Assembly: GCF_004684935.1 (NCBI RefSeq)
Contig: NZ_SRJD01000001.1
Span: 1 to 64,000, forward strand
Direction: 5' to 3'
From: Sporolactobacillus shoreae
GTDB lineage: Bacteria > Bacillota > Bacilli > Bacillales > Sporolactobacillaceae
DNA: 64,000 nucleotides
Shown here: positions 17,684-26,829 of the stretch, piece after piece
Layout: every line of letters starts with the position of its first letter
Numbering within the stretch: position 1 is the stretch's first letter
Translations under genes and position numbers: made by a program
Notes under the pieces: model-generated
Told to the model about the DNA's origin: nothing
Database searches by the model: none
What the model saw: the letters and a program-made list of their open reading frames with translations, nothing else

Positions 17684-19434
17684 GCGACTGGTTTTTTCCC
17701 TATCTGAAAAAATATGGGCGGAGACTTTGCCTGTCGGCTGTACTGAGCGTCTTAGCACTGGTGTGCGCTGCGGGACTGCTTTTCACATCAGGCTATCTTA
17801 TATCGAAGGCGGCACTCCGGCCTGAAAATATCTTGCTGATCTACGTTCCGATTGTCGGTGTCAGAACTTTTGGCATTTTTCGGGCGGCGCTCCAATACGC
17901 CGCGCGTCTCACCAGCCATGACGCAATACTGCGCATTCTCTCCGAGATGCGCTCACAGCTGTATGCCAGGCTTGAACCTGCAGCTCTGTTTATCCGTTCC
18001 AGGTTCAGAACTGGAGATATACTGGGGGTACTCTCGGATGATATTGAACATCTTCAGGATGTTTATTTGAGGACAGCCATTCCAGGAGCCTCCGCGGTTG
18101 TAATCTATGGTCTCTGGATTGCACTCATAGGCTGGATGGACAGTCTTTTCGCGCTGTTTATGGGTCTGTACCTGATTATCCTCCTGATCGTTTTTCCGCT
18201 GCTGTCACTCTTGAGGACTGAGAAAAGCCGTAAACTTTTTTCTGAAAACAGGCACCTGATGTTTGAAAAGCTGACCGATGCAGTCCTCGGTTCTGCGGAC
18301 TGGATGATGTCGGGCAGGCAATCCTCATTTCTCAGCAGCTATGACCAATTTGAGCGCCGAACAGCCTTAATTGAAAATCGGCTGCACGTGATCAGAAGGT
18401 GGCGTGACTTCTTCAGCCAACTGATTATTGGAGGCAGTGTCATTGCTCTTTTGTACTGGGCGGGAAGTATGTCGGCTGACGGGCACATGTCTCGGACATT
18501 GATTGCCGCGTTTGTTCTCACTGTATTTACAATTTCAGAATCGCTGATTCCGGTTTCCGAAGCCGTTGAACGAATTCCTCAGTACAAGGAGGCGTTTACC
18601 AGACTGTCTCAGATTAAAAGTGCTATACCTGGAGAATCGGAGAAGAAGGTTGGTGAAAAATGGACGAGGACGGCAGACAGACTGGATATTCATATAGAGG
18701 ATCTGTCATTCAAATACAACGATGATGACGACTGGGCTGTTAGAGATGTGGCATTTAATGTAGCTCAGGGTGAGCGGGTTGCATTGATCGGCAGGAGCGG
18801 TGCCGGTAAAACAACTTTGATTCATCTGATCTATGGCGCACTGAAGCCGGTTCGGGGTAAAGTTTTGATTAACGGGGCTCCTGCGGATTTTATTGGATCG
18901 GATCTGTCGCATCAGATCTCTGTGCTGAATCAGAATCCACATCTTTTTGACACATCGGTGCTGAACAATATCGCGCTCGGAAATGAGCATTCTACAAAAG
19001 AGGAGATTGTCCGTGCAGCAAAGCTTGTCAGACTGAATGAATTAATTGAAGCACTTCCTGAAGGTTATGACACACAGATGCATGAAGCAGGCGACATTTT
19101 TTCAGGCGGTGAGCGGGAACGGCTGGCGCTTGCACGAATTCTGCTGCGAAACTCGCCGGTTGTGATCCTTGATGAGCCTACCGTTGGTCTTGATCCCGCT
19201 ACGGAAAAGAATTTGCTTCAAACGATTTTTAAGACGCTTGAGGGTAAGACTCTGATCTGGATTACTCATCATTTAGTTGGAGCGGAAAAAATGGATCAGA
19301 TCATTTTCATGGAAGAAGGAACAGTACGTATGAAAGGGACACATGAGCAGCTTTTCCGCGAGAATGCCAGATATCGCCGCCTCTATCAGCTTGATGTTCC
19401 CGAACATCTGAAACAGGCAATAAAGAAGTATTAG
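17680..19434 (+). CDS. cydC: Thiol reductant ABC exporter, CydC-type subunit
   Basis: Second half-transporter, 584 residues, overlapping the first by four bases (ATGA). The membrane domain begins LSAVLSVLALVCAAGLLFTSGYLISKAAL in CydC style. The ATPase has Walker A GRSGAGKT, a diverged signature FSGGERER and Walker B VVILDEPTVGLD. Both subunits are needed for cytochrome bd maturation in known systems. A hairpin in the 3' end of the convergent gene probably ends the operon. Confidence 0.88.
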   Translation: MSDWFFPYLKKYGRRLCLSAVLSVLALVCAAGLLFTSGYLISKAALRPENILLIYVPIVGVRTFGIFRAALQYAARLTSHDAILRILSEMRSQLYARLEPAALFIRSRFRTGDILGVLSDDIEHLQDVYLRTAIPGASAVVIYGLWIALIGWMDSLFALFMGLYLIILLIVFPLLSLLRTEKSRKLFSENRHLMFEKLTDAVLGSADWMMSGRQSSFLSSYDQFERRTALIENRLHVIRRWRDFFSQLIIGGSVIALLYWAGSMSADGHMSRTLIAAFVLTVFTISESLIPVSEAVERIPQYKEAFTRLSQIKSAIPGESEKKVGEKWTRTADRLDIHIEDLSFKYNDDDDWAVRDVAFNVAQGERVALIGRSGAGKTTLIHLIYGALKPVRGKVLINGAPADFIGSDLSHQISVLNQNPHLFDTSVLNNIALGNEHSTKEEIVRAAKLVRLNELIEALPEGYDTQMHEAGDIFSGGERERLALARILLRNSPVVILDEPTVGLDPATEKNLLQTIFKTLEGKTLIWITHHLVGAEKMDQIIFMEEGTVRMKGTHEQLFRENARYRRLYQLDVPEHLKQAIKKY

Positions 19435-19487
19435 TGCATACAAAAAAATGTTGGCCTGATGATGATCCATATATGTCATTCATTAAT

Positions 19488-20816
19488 TTATTGCTGCTGT
19501 TCATGCAGCGTTTTTTGTCTGCTGATCTTTATTTTTTTGATCTGATGGGCATCCATTTCAGTAACTTCAAAAGAAATATGATCATGTTGCAAAACGGATC
19601 CGGTCTTAATATTTGGATCTTCAGCAAGCATCCAGCCGCCAATCGTGTCCAGCCCTTCTTCTTCGATATCAGTCTGAAACTGGGTGTTGACGTGTGAAAT
19701 CAGAAGCTTGCCGTCGACAATGGCCTGATCCGCATTGATGCGCCTAATGAGAGGTTCTTCGCCTTCATCAAACTCGTCCCGAATTTCACCCACAATTTCT
19801 TCCAGAATATCTTCAACCGTCACGATTCCTGAAGTGCCGCCGTACTCATCAGTGAGTACGGCCAAATGCATACTTTCTTTCTGCATTCTTTCAAGAAGCG
19901 AACGGATCGGTGTTGTTTCTATAACAGAGAGGATCGGACGAATATATTCATCCAGTGAATGTACTTCTTTCGTTAATATATCTGTGAAAATATCTTTAAT
20001 ATTGATCATGCCAATAACATGGTCTTTATCTTCTTCGACCACTGGGAACCGAGTGAATTTTTCCTGGTGAAGAATTTTAAGTGATTCTTCGAAGGAGTCT
20101 TCTTTGTAAACACAAACAATTTCCGTCCTCGGCACCATAATCTCCCTAGCTGTCCGCTCATCAAAATCAAAAATGCGGTTCATGTAGCGGAGTTCACCTT
20201 GACTGATTTGCCCACTCTTAAAACTGTCAGACAGAGTTAGCCGCAGTTCGCCTTCTGTCAATGCCGAATCATGGGCAGCATCAGGATGGATGCCGAAAAG
20301 CCGCATGACACCGTTCGACAGGGAGTTAAGCAGCCAGACAAAAGGGAACAGCAGGCGGTGGGTCCAGATCAGCGGATAGGCGATCATTAAAGTAATCTGC
20401 TCAGCCTTCTGAATCGCTATCCCTTTTGGAGCCAGTTCACCCAGAACGACGCTGAGCATGGTCACGACAAAGAAACCAACCAACGTGGACAAAGTCACAA
20501 TAAAAGTACCGTTCAGCCCCATCCACTCAAAAACTGGATGAAAAAGGTGAGCGACCGCTGGTTCTCCGATCCAGCCAAGCAGCAATGCTGTAACTGAGAT
20601 ACCCAGCTGGGTTGTCGAAAGATATGAGTTCAGATGATTGACAATTTTTTTTGAAGCCCTGGCCCGTTTGTTTCCGTGTTTCATCAATTCGTCCAGTCGG
20701 GTTGTTCGGATTTTTACGATGGCAAACTCTGCAGCAACAAAAAAAGCCGTCAGCAAAATTAATAAGAGTACAGTCAGCAGCCCAAGGGTATTGTCCAAAT
20801 GGTTCCCATGCATCAT
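19488..20816 (-). CDS. CNNM/CBS/CorC-HlyC domain membrane protein (hemolysin family)
   Basis: About 442 residues. The N-terminal CNNM membrane domain has three to four helices (FFVAAEFAIVKIRTTRLDEL, VVLGELAPKGIAIQ). Two CBS domains follow (MVPRTEIVCVYKEDS to MINIKDIF; IRSLLERMQKES to VTVEDILEEIVGEIRDE), then the CorC_HlyC domain. Relatives such as MpfA/YhdP act in Mg export. The ATG pair at 20816-20811 is the first in-frame ATG with a possible site; GGAGGTGA is 16 nt upstream with a perfect hairpin between (see the 20805-20830 entry). The longer frame upstream adds a non-homologous basic leader. Confidence 0.87.
   Translation of the reverse strand: MMHGNHLDNTLGLLTVLLLILLTAFFVAAEFAIVKIRTTRLDELMKHGNKRARASKKIVNHLNSYLSTTQLGISVTALLLGWIGEPAVAHLFHPVFEWMGLNGTFIVTLSTLVGFFVVTMLSVVLGELAPKGIAIQKAEQITLMIAYPLIWTHRLLFPFVWLLNSLSNGVMRLFGIHPDAAHDSALTEGELRLTLSDSFKSGQISQGELRYMNRIFDFDERTAREIMVPRTEIVCVYKEDSFEESLKILHQEKFTRFPVVEEDKDHVIGMINIKDIFTDILTKEVHSLDEYIRPILSVIETTPIRSLLERMQKESMHLAVLTDEYGGTSGIVTVEDILEEIVGEIRDEFDEGEEPLIRRINADQAIVDGKLLISHVNTQFQTDIEEEGLDTIGGWMLAEDPNIKTGSVLQHDHISFEVTEMDAHQIKKIKISRQKTLHEQQQ
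19493..19516 (+). terminator. Probable terminator of the cyd operon
   Basis: GCTGC and GCAGC form a short stem around TGTTCAT, followed by TTTTTT at 19511-19516. It lies within the last codons of the convergent CNNM gene. Confidence 0.5.
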
Positions 20817-20830
20817 CAGGTATGCATGGG
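20805..20830 (-). promoter_or_regulatory. Perfect hairpin between ribosome-binding site and start codon
   Basis: In the mRNA, CCCATGCAT and ATGCATGGG form a perfect 9-bp stem with an 8-nt loop ACCTGATG. The loop's last three bases are the first ATG. GGAGGTGA ends just before the stem (complement of 20832-20839). Folding would bring ribosome-binding site and start close together. Confidence 0.6.
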
Positions 20831-20922
20831 TGTCACCTCCGCTTTTTTTTATCAGGAAAAGCTTAATAATTATATTATACAATAAAGGGGGCTTAATATT
20901 GAACGGATATCTTCAGAAGCTG

Positions 20923-20958
20923 AAAATGCCCGGACGGAATCAATCCGCCGGGCATTTT
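20923..20958. terminator. Bidirectional terminator of the yjcZ-type gene
   Basis: AAAATGCCCGG pairs with CCGGGCATTTTT, with an inner CGG/CCG pairing. T-runs occur in both readings. Confidence 0.85.
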
Positions 20959-20968
20959 TGCCGGACAC

Positions 20969-21157
20969 TCAGCAAACAAAAGCAGCGCCAACAATGATTA
21001 ACAGGATGAATAGAACTACAATCAGCGCGAACCCGTTGCCACAACCGAAGCCGCCTACAGGATATTGAGGGTATCCGCCGCAACCGCAGCCACAGCCGTC
21101 GCTGACACCACCATAAGCAGGATTTGACGGATAGCCGCCGAAACCAAAATTGCCCAT
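20969..21157 (-). CDS. YjcZ family sporulation micropeptide
   Basis: 62-residue protein: an N-terminal Gly/Tyr/Cys-rich half (GFGGYPSNPAYGG, GCGCGCGG) followed by the YjcZ membrane segment FALIVVLFILLIIVGAAF and a terminal Cys. YjcZ/SscA-type proteins are made late in sporulation and affect coat assembly or germination. AAAGGAGTGACC precedes the ATG. CATAGAATA 30 bp upstream fits a sporulation -10 box. Confidence 0.88.
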   Translation of the reverse strand: MGNFGFGGYPSNPAYGGVSDGCGCGCGGYPQYPVGGFGCGNGFALIVVLFILLIIVGAAFVC

Positions 21158-21186
21158 TCAGGTCACTCCTTTATCTCGAGATATGA

Positions 21187-21195
21187 TATTCTATG
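21187..21195 (-). promoter_or_regulatory. Sporulation sigma factor -10-like box (CATANNNTA)
   Basis: The minus strand reads CATAGAATA, an exact match to the sigma-K -10 pattern CATANNNTA, placed about 30 bp before the yjcZ-type ATG. The -35 element is poor. The same pattern precedes the micropeptide gene at 62551. Confidence 0.4.
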
Positions 21196-21360
21196 ATTTC
21201 CGCGGGCAAATGGCTATGATTAAATGTCCCGTCGGCAAGAGATGTGCTTTCGCCTATTTTTTCCTGAACCCGTGCTAAAGAATGATTCGTTCGGGCATGA
21301 ATAAAATGTCATGAAATCATGTGTTGAAAAACGGGCCCGGCCCTAAAAAGGATGATGCCA

Positions 21361-22260
21361 ATGTATCCGTATTACCCAATGTATGGTAAAAAAATGGTGA
21401 CGAAAGAACAACTGCTTTCTTTTCCTGATCAGCATCAGAAACGGATGCCGGGTTTTGAATTTGAAATGAACCCGCTCCCAATATCGGAAAATCCCGGTTA
21501 CCAGGGAAGCCGGAAGCTGATCGGAAAAGTGGCTGTAATTTCAGGAGGAGACAGCGGCATTGGCAGGGCTGCAGCTCTGGCGTTTACAAAGGAAGGCGCA
21601 AAACTGGCGATCATTTATCTTAATGAAGATCAGGACGCAGAGTGGACGAAGCAGCGGATCGAAACGTTAGGCGGTGAATGTCTGCTTATCCGGTCGGACC
21701 TGAGAGACCCGGACGCATCGAAACAGGCGATCGCACAAACGGTCGAACACTTTGGCAAATTAGATGTAGTGGTTAATAACTGTGCCGTTCAATACGTCCA
21801 GCAGAGTCTGTTGGACATTAGTGACGATCAGCTTCTGACTACTTTCCAGACTAATATCTTCTCATTTTTTTATGTGACAAGAGCGGCGCTTCCGCATCTT
21901 AAATCCGGTAGTTCGATTATTAACACAGCTTCTGTAACGGCATATCGCGGCTCGAAAGACCTGATCGACTACTCCGCGACAAAAGGGGCCATTGTATCCT
22001 TTACTCGTGCGCTCTCACAGAATCTGGTGGGTCAGGGCATCCGTGTGAACGCTGTTGCGCCAGGGCCAATATGGACACCGCTCATACCGGCAAGCTTCGC
22101 GGCTGAGAATGTGGGGACCTTTGGCACAGATATGCCGATGAAAAGGCCAGGGCAGCCATTTGAACTTGCCCCGACCTATGTTTATCTTGCTTCGGATGAT
22201 TCCAACTATGTGACCGGACAAGTGCTGCATGTCGGCGGGGGAGAGATGGTTGAATCCTGA
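21361..22260 (+). CDS. Short-chain dehydrogenase/reductase
   Basis: 299-residue SDR of the Bacillus general-stress type (YdaD/YhdF/YhxC-like). A 45-residue N-terminal tail precedes the Rossmann motif AVISGGDSGIGRAAA; NNCAVQ, the serine in INTASVTA and the catalytic YSATK are present, and the C-terminus GQVLHVGGG is typical. The substrate is unknown. ATG 21361 is preferred to 21352 because AAAAAGGA at 21345-21352 then gives 8-nt spacing. Confidence 0.88.
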   Translation: MYPYYPMYGKKMVTKEQLLSFPDQHQKRMPGFEFEMNPLPISENPGYQGSRKLIGKVAVISGGDSGIGRAAALAFTKEGAKLAIIYLNEDQDAEWTKQRIETLGGECLLIRSDLRDPDASKQAIAQTVEHFGKLDVVVNNCAVQYVQQSLLDISDDQLLTTFQTNIFSFFYVTRAALPHLKSGSSIINTASVTAYRGSKDLIDYSATKGAIVSFTRALSQNLVGQGIRVNAVAPGPIWTPLIPASFAAENVGTFGTDMPMKRPGQPFELAPTYVYLASDDSNYVTGQVLHVGGGEMVES

Positions 22261-22424
22261 AACCATTAAGGCGACGAATTCGCGATGGGTCCATTTAACC
22301 ATTTCAAATCAGGAAAAAGGGTTGTAATAGGATGAATTGCGGTCTTTTTTGAAAAACATCATCTTGACAACAGGAAGATGTTCGATCAGTCTTGATTCAG
22401 ATGGTTTTTTAGGGGGACTGAGAT

Positions 22425-23060
22425 ATGGGGAAAATGGATGAACAGATCATTGTGGTCAAAAGAGCTTTACTTTTTGGTGATGGGATATCGAACGACCTGA
22501 CCTTTCAGGGAACAGAAAAATCTGAAGCATCAGTTGATGAACTGGAAAAAAGAATGGCGGAATACTATGAGGTGATGCGGCGTGGAGACGCGGAGGCAAA
22601 TCCCGCATACAAACAGCCTATTCCTTACGCTCTATTGCGCAGAGGGAATCAATATTTTACATACGAGAGGCTTGGCGGAGGCGGAGAACAGCGCCTTCAC
22701 GGCAAATTATCAATCGGTGTTGGCGGACACATGAATAAAGTCGAAGGGGCCCAAAGCTTCAAACAAGTCCTGTCGGTTAACCTGCACCGCGAATTGAACG
22801 AAGAACTGATCATTAATGGGGCGGCGGAATCTGAAATCAGGGCAATCGGCCTGATCAATGATGATGCAACAGATGTTGGCCGCGTTCATATAGGCCTTCT
22901 GGTCGCCATTGACTTTCCCGAGTCGGCATCTGTTGTAGTCCGTGAAAAAGATAAGCTGGAAGGAAAATGGCTCACATTATCTGAACTACTGGGCAAAGAG
23001 ACATACGGAAGACTGGAAAGCTGGTCGGCATTCGCCGTGGACTTGCTTGCAAAAAGATAA
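22425..23060 (+). CDS. Nudix-like phosphoesterase (COG4112 type)
   Basis: 211-residue protein with a degenerate Nudix region: LSIGVGGHMN, then NLHRELNEELIINGAAE in place of the canonical GX5EX7REUXEEXGU box, and ALLRRGNQYFTYERLGGGGEQRLHGK upstream in two parts. The acidic HRELNEEL core remains, so metal-dependent hydrolysis is possible. GGGGGACTGA precedes the ATG at 22425; an internal ATG at 22434 is a weaker alternative. It shares a terminator with the convergent kinase gene. Confidence 0.75.
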   Translation: MGKMDEQIIVVKRALLFGDGISNDLTFQGTEKSEASVDELEKRMAEYYEVMRRGDAEANPAYKQPIPYALLRRGNQYFTYERLGGGGEQRLHGKLSIGVGGHMNKVEGAQSFKQVLSVNLHRELNEELIINGAAESEIRAIGLINDDATDVGRVHIGLLVAIDFPESASVVVREKDKLEGKWLTLSELLGKETYGRLESWSAFAVDLLAKR

Positions 23061-23073
23061 TTACAGAAAAAAG

Positions 23074-23118
23074 AACCAGTCAGAAGCAACGCGGGTGCCA
23101 TTGCTTCCGGCTGGTTTA
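23074..23118. terminator. Bidirectional terminator
   Basis: ACCAGTC-AGAAGCAA pairs with TTGCTTCC-GGCTGGT around an 11-nt loop, followed by TTTATTTTT. It serves both convergent genes. Confidence 0.8.
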
Positions 23119-23126
23119 TTTTTGCT

Positions 23127-24056
23127 TTATCTGATTTTCTCAATATGAATTTTTGGGAGGAGCTCCAGATAGTCGTTGATAATAACATGAGCTGTTTCGA
23201 AGGTCATGGCGTTCGCTGCTGAAAGGGCGATGGATCGGCGCAGCATTTCTTCAGGAGAAAGCCGATCATGCAATGACACGCTTAAAGAGGCTACCATGGT
23301 GTCTCCGCAGCCGACGGTGCTTTTTACCGGGATTTCCGGAGCTTTTCCGCGCCAGACACCGTCTTGGCAGATGAGCATCGCGCCCTCTCCGCCCAGTGAA
23401 ACAAGAATATAAGGCAAGCCGTCCTTAACTTTTTGTTGTGCGAAAGCAATGATTTCTTCATCCGTAGCTTGATCTTTGCCCATTAACTCGGTCATTTCCC
23501 GGCGGTTGGGTTTGATCAGATCAGGGTTTTCACCGACCCCAATATGAAGCCACTTCCCTGATGTATCCACTATCACGTATCTGCACGAATGCCGAGCAGT
23601 CCGAATCAAATGGCGGAAGTAGTCCTCACTTACGCCATCAGGCACGCTACCGCAAATGGTCACAGAGTCACTTTCTTCAGCGAGAATCCTGAATTGTTTC
23701 ATGAGGGACAAACATTCATCATCCGTGACGGAAGGACCTCTTTCAAGCAGCTCGGTGCGACTGCCATTCTGTTCAAAAAGCTGGATATTTGTTCTTGTGG
23801 ATCCATGAATCGTGATAAAGCGATTTTCTATTTTTTCATCTTTAAAGCAGCGGATGAAAATGCCGGCAACATCTCCGCCTAAAAATCCTGTGGCGGTAAC
23901 CTGACAGTCAAGATCCCGGAGAACTTTGGCGACATCGATGCCTTTCCCGGCGGCGGAAGCAGACAGAAGACGGACCCGGTTGGTTTCCCCGAGGGTTATG
24001 GCATCGGTTTCAAGAAGTTTGTCCAGTGCGGGATTCAGTGTTACGGTTGTTATCAT
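23127..24056 (-). CDS. 1-phosphofructokinase-family hexose kinase (PfkB)
   Basis: 309-residue PfkB kinase. The N-terminus ITTVTLNPALDK, the SASAAGKGIDVAKVL site and the anion-hole/catalytic motif STVGCGDTMVAS are seen. FruK and LacC (tagatose-6-phosphate kinase) share these; no fruR, fruA or lac genes are adjacent, so the substrate is open. The usual GGKGxNVA reads AGKGIDVA here. It is monocistronic on the minus strand. Confidence 0.82.
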   Translation of the reverse strand: MITTVTLNPALDKLLETDAITLGETNRVRLLSASAAGKGIDVAKVLRDLDCQVTATGFLGGDVAGIFIRCFKDEKIENRFITIHGSTRTNIQLFEQNGSRTELLERGPSVTDDECLSLMKQFRILAEESDSVTICGSVPDGVSEDYFRHLIRTARHSCRYVIVDTSGKWLHIGVGENPDLIKPNRREMTELMGKDQATDEEIIAFAQQKVKDGLPYILVSLGGEGAMLICQDGVWRGKAPEIPVKSTVGCGDTMVASLSVSLHDRLSPEEMLRRSIALSAANAMTFETAHVIINDYLELLPKIHIEKIR

Positions 24057-24427
24057 TGTTCATCATCCCTCTCGTTCGGCATGTTGAGGTATCATTTCCT
24101 CAGCATCAGTATACAGTCTTTACCATAGCCGCGAAAATGATCGATGTATCGGAATAACTTCAGACAAAATAATTTTGCTGAATGGCCGGGGTCAGCAAAA
24201 TGGATCGAAGATGCAAAAGTTAATTACTGAGCCTAAAAAAAGAATATTTTTAGATCTGATTTGAAAAGATTTTGACCATTCCTTTAGTGATAGCGGAAAT
24301 AAGGTATACTTATATATGTGGAGAAAACCGGCCATATTTGTCCTGTAAATCGTAAAAAGCTGACGGTGCTCAAGCGGATTACTTTCTTTTTTACCGACGA
24401 GGCGCCATTATTCGAGGGGTGACAAGA
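24057..24427. other. 370-bp divergent intergenic region upstream of galU
   Basis: No gene is seen. TTGACC at 24272 and TATACT at 24305 are too far apart (27 bp) to form one promoter. The last 120 bp are the galU leader. Confidence 0.4.
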
Positions 24428-25312
24428 ATGCAAAGAGTACGCAAAGCAATTATTCCCGCCGCAGGGCTGGGCACGCGATTCCTTCCTGCGACCAAAGCGA
24501 TGCCTAAAGAAATGCTGCCGATTGTGGACAAGCCGACAATTCAGTATATTGTTGAAGAAGCGGTCCGATCGGGCATCGAAGATATTATTATTGTCACGGG
24601 CAAAGGTAAACGGGCGATCGAGGATCACTTTGACAACGCGTTTGAGTTGGAGGAGATTCTGAAAAGTAAAAAGAAATATAATTTGCTTGATAAAGTCCGG
24701 CAGCCCTCAAAAGTTGATATTTATTATATTCGTCAGAAGGAGCCCAAGGGTCTCGGCCACGCGGTCTGGTGCGCCCGAAAATTTATCGGGAATGAGCCGT
24801 TTGCAGTTCTGCTTGGCGATGATATCATTGAGAATGATCCACCATGCCTAAGGCAGATGATGGATCAGTTTGAGAAGGTGCAGTCGAGCATCGTCGCCGT
24901 CAAGGAGATCCCCGAGGATCAGACCAATCGGTACGGTATTATTGACCCGGCGAGTCAGACCGGCAGTTTGTATGATATTCGGGGGTTTGTAGAAAAACCT
25001 CCTGCTGGTAAAGCGCCATCTAATATCGCGATTATCGGACGCTATATTTTGACTCCCTCCATTTTCGATTTTCTTGGTCAGAAAGAGATCGGATCCGGTG
25101 GAGAAATTCAGCTCACTGACGCAATCTCAAAGATCAATCAAAAAGAGAAAGTCTATGGTTATGCTTATCAGGGAAAACGCTATGACGTCGGGGAAACACT
25201 GGGCTTTATCGAATCAAATGTTGAAATGGCTTTATCCCGCGATGACCTCAGGGGAGAAATGCTTCACTATCTGGATCGTTTGCAGAAACGCATCACTTCA
25301 AAGAAATTGTAA
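24428..25312 (+). CDS. galU: UTP-glucose-1-phosphate uridylyltransferase
   Basis: Makes UDP-glucose, donor for teichoic acid glucosylation and glycolipids (GtaB in B. subtilis). The nucleotidyltransferase motif is [31 protein letters not shown] (seen in continuous pieces), with the GLGHAV and VEKP motifs and [12 protein letters not shown] 24428 is chosen since GAGGGGTGA at 24414-24422 lies 5 nt upstream and [10 protein letters not shown] then matches the family. It is followed closely by gtrB and gtrA. Confidence 0.94.
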   Translation: MQRVRKAIIPAAGLGTRFLPATKAMPKEMLPIVDKPTIQYIVEEAVRSGIEDIIIVTGKGKRAIEDHFDNAFELEEILKSKKKYNLLDKVRQPSKVDIYYIRQKEPKGLGHAVWCARKFIGNEPFAVLLGDDIIENDPPCLRQMMDQFEKVQSSIVAVKEIPEDQTNRYGIIDPASQTGSLYDIRGFVEKPPAGKAPSNIAIIGRYILTPSIFDFLGQKEIGSGGEIQLTDAISKINQKEKVYGYAYQGKRYDVGETLGFIESNVEMALSRDDLRGEMLHYLDRLQKRITSKKL

Positions 25313-25360
25313 AAGAAAAATGTGCTCAAAAAGAATTGAGAAGACCGGGATGATGATAAA

Positions 25361-26356
25361 ATGGCGATGGATGGAACCCCAGCAAGGTTAAGCATTGTCG
25401 TTCCCTGCTACAACGAAGAAGCGGTTTTGGAAGAAACGGTGAGGGAACTTACGGAAGTAATGAATCGCTTGATCCATGATGGGAAAGTAAGCCCACAAAG
25501 TATTATTCTTTTCGTTGATGACGGAAGTGTTGACAAAACATGGGCAATTATTGAACAGAAAACTCTGGATAATCCTTATGTCCAGGGGTTGAAGCTTAGC
25601 AGAAATTTCGGGCATCAGAGCGCGCTTATTGCAGGGCTTGAAACAACAGGGGAATTTTCTGATTGTGTCATCTCAATCGACGCAGATCTTCAAGATGATG
25701 TCGCGGCGATTGATGAATTTATAGATAAATATCATGAAGGCTGTGATATTGTCTACGGAGTTCGAGATAAACGGGACACGGATACATTTTTTAAAAAGAA
25801 TACGGCACTGGCATTCTACGGTCTGATGAGAAAAATGGGCGTGAATCTTGTGCCTAATCATGCGGACTACCGCTTAATGAGCAGAAGAGCGTTGCACGAA
25901 CTGATGAAATATCAGGAGGAAAATATTTTTCTGAGAGGGATTGTGCCCCTTCTTGGCTTTAAAAGCGCGAAGGTTTATTACAATCGAAAGGAACGCTTTG
26001 CGGGGGAGTCGAAATACCCTTTGAAAAAAATGCTGGGATTTGCTATCGACGGCATTACGTCCTTCAGTGTTGTTCCTATTAAACTGGTTACAAGTCTCGG
26101 CTTTGTTTTTGTATTAATCGGTGGCTTTATTGGCATGTACGCTCTGGCCGTTTGGCTTCTGAATCATACAATCAGCGGCTGGACTTCGCTGATTTTGTCT
26201 ATTTGGGTCATTGGCGGGATGCAGCTGATTGCGATTGGTGTGATCGGCGAATACATCGGTAAAATATTCAAAGAAACAAAAAACCGCCCCAGATACACCA
26301 TTGAGTGGGACACAATCACGGAAGATAAAAAAGTTAAAGGACAAGTTAACAGATGA
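25361..26356 (+). CDS. GtrB/DPM1-type glycosyltransferase (GT2) with membrane anchors
   Basis: 331 residues. The GT-A domain shows SIVVPCYNEEAVLEETV, VDDGSVDKT, SRNFGHQSALIAGL, the metal motif SIDADLQDD and ADYRLMSRRA; KKMLGFAIDGITSFS leads to two C-terminal helices. Such enzymes move glucose or another hexose from the nucleotide sugar to undecaprenyl phosphate on the inner membrane face. It overlaps gtrA by four bases (ATGA), so the pair is coupled, with UDP-glucose made by galU upstream. Confidence 0.88.
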   Translation: MAMDGTPARLSIVVPCYNEEAVLEETVRELTEVMNRLIHDGKVSPQSIILFVDDGSVDKTWAIIEQKTLDNPYVQGLKLSRNFGHQSALIAGLETTGEFSDCVISIDADLQDDVAAIDEFIDKYHEGCDIVYGVRDKRDTDTFFKKNTALAFYGLMRKMGVNLVPNHADYRLMSRRALHELMKYQEENIFLRGIVPLLGFKSAKVYYNRKERFAGESKYPLKKMLGFAIDGITSFSVVPIKLVTSLGFVFVLIGGFIGMYALAVWLLNHTISGWTSLILSIWVIGGMQLIAIGVIGEYIGKIFKETKNRPRYTIEWDTITEDKKVKGQVNR

Positions 26357-26778
26357 GTGAACATTCTCAGGCACTGCAACAAGGAAAGAGGCCCGCGGCA
26401 AAAAAACGGGTTCTCCTGATCCGGCAAGTATTCGCATTTGGGCTGGTGGGAGTTCTCAACACTGCTGTTGATTTCCTTGTTTTTATGATACTGACTCATT
26501 TCCTAGCTGTATTTTATATGATCGCCCAGATCTTTTCATATGGTGCAGGTATGCTGAACAGCTATGTTCTAAATTCAAAAGTGACCTTTTCATCGTCACT
26601 AAAATCCGGCACACGATTTATTAAATTTGTCATTCTCAATATCAGCGTGCTTGTGATCACACTGATTGTCATGCACAACCTGACCTTTCTTCCCCTTTAC
26701 ATCAATAAATTGATCAGCACGGTTGTTGGTTTGGCATTTAATTTTGTGTTGAGCAAGCTGTGGGTGTTCAAGGCTTAA
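26353..26778 (+). CDS. GtrA family membrane protein
   Basis: 141 residues with four helices: RQVFAFGLVGVLNTAVDFLVF, then three more, ending VGLAFNFVLSKLWVFKA, the GtrA signature. GtrA proteins are thought to flip the undecaprenyl-phosphate-linked sugar made by GtrB. A strong terminator follows, closing a galU-gtrB-gtrA unit. Confidence 0.87.
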   Translation: MSEHSQALQQGKRPAAKKRVLLIRQVFAFGLVGVLNTAVDFLVFMILTHFLAVFYMIAQIFSYGAGMLNSYVLNSKVTFSSSLKSGTRFIKFVILNISVLVITLIVMHNLTFLPLYINKLISTVVGLAFNFVLSKLWVFKA

Positions 26779-26791
26779 CATCTGCCAGTGA

Positions 26792-26829
26792 ACGAAAAAG
26801 GCTGCGGAAATTCCGCAGTCTTTTTCGTT
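26792..26829. terminator. Bidirectional terminator after gtrA
   Basis: GGCTGCGG pairs with CCGCAGTC around AAATT, flanked by AAAAA and TTTTT runs, so it also ends the minus-strand gene that follows. Confidence 0.85.

Noticed and set aside
24272-24310. TTGACC and TATACT as a galU promoter
   Set aside because: The spacer is 27 bp, too long for sigma-A.
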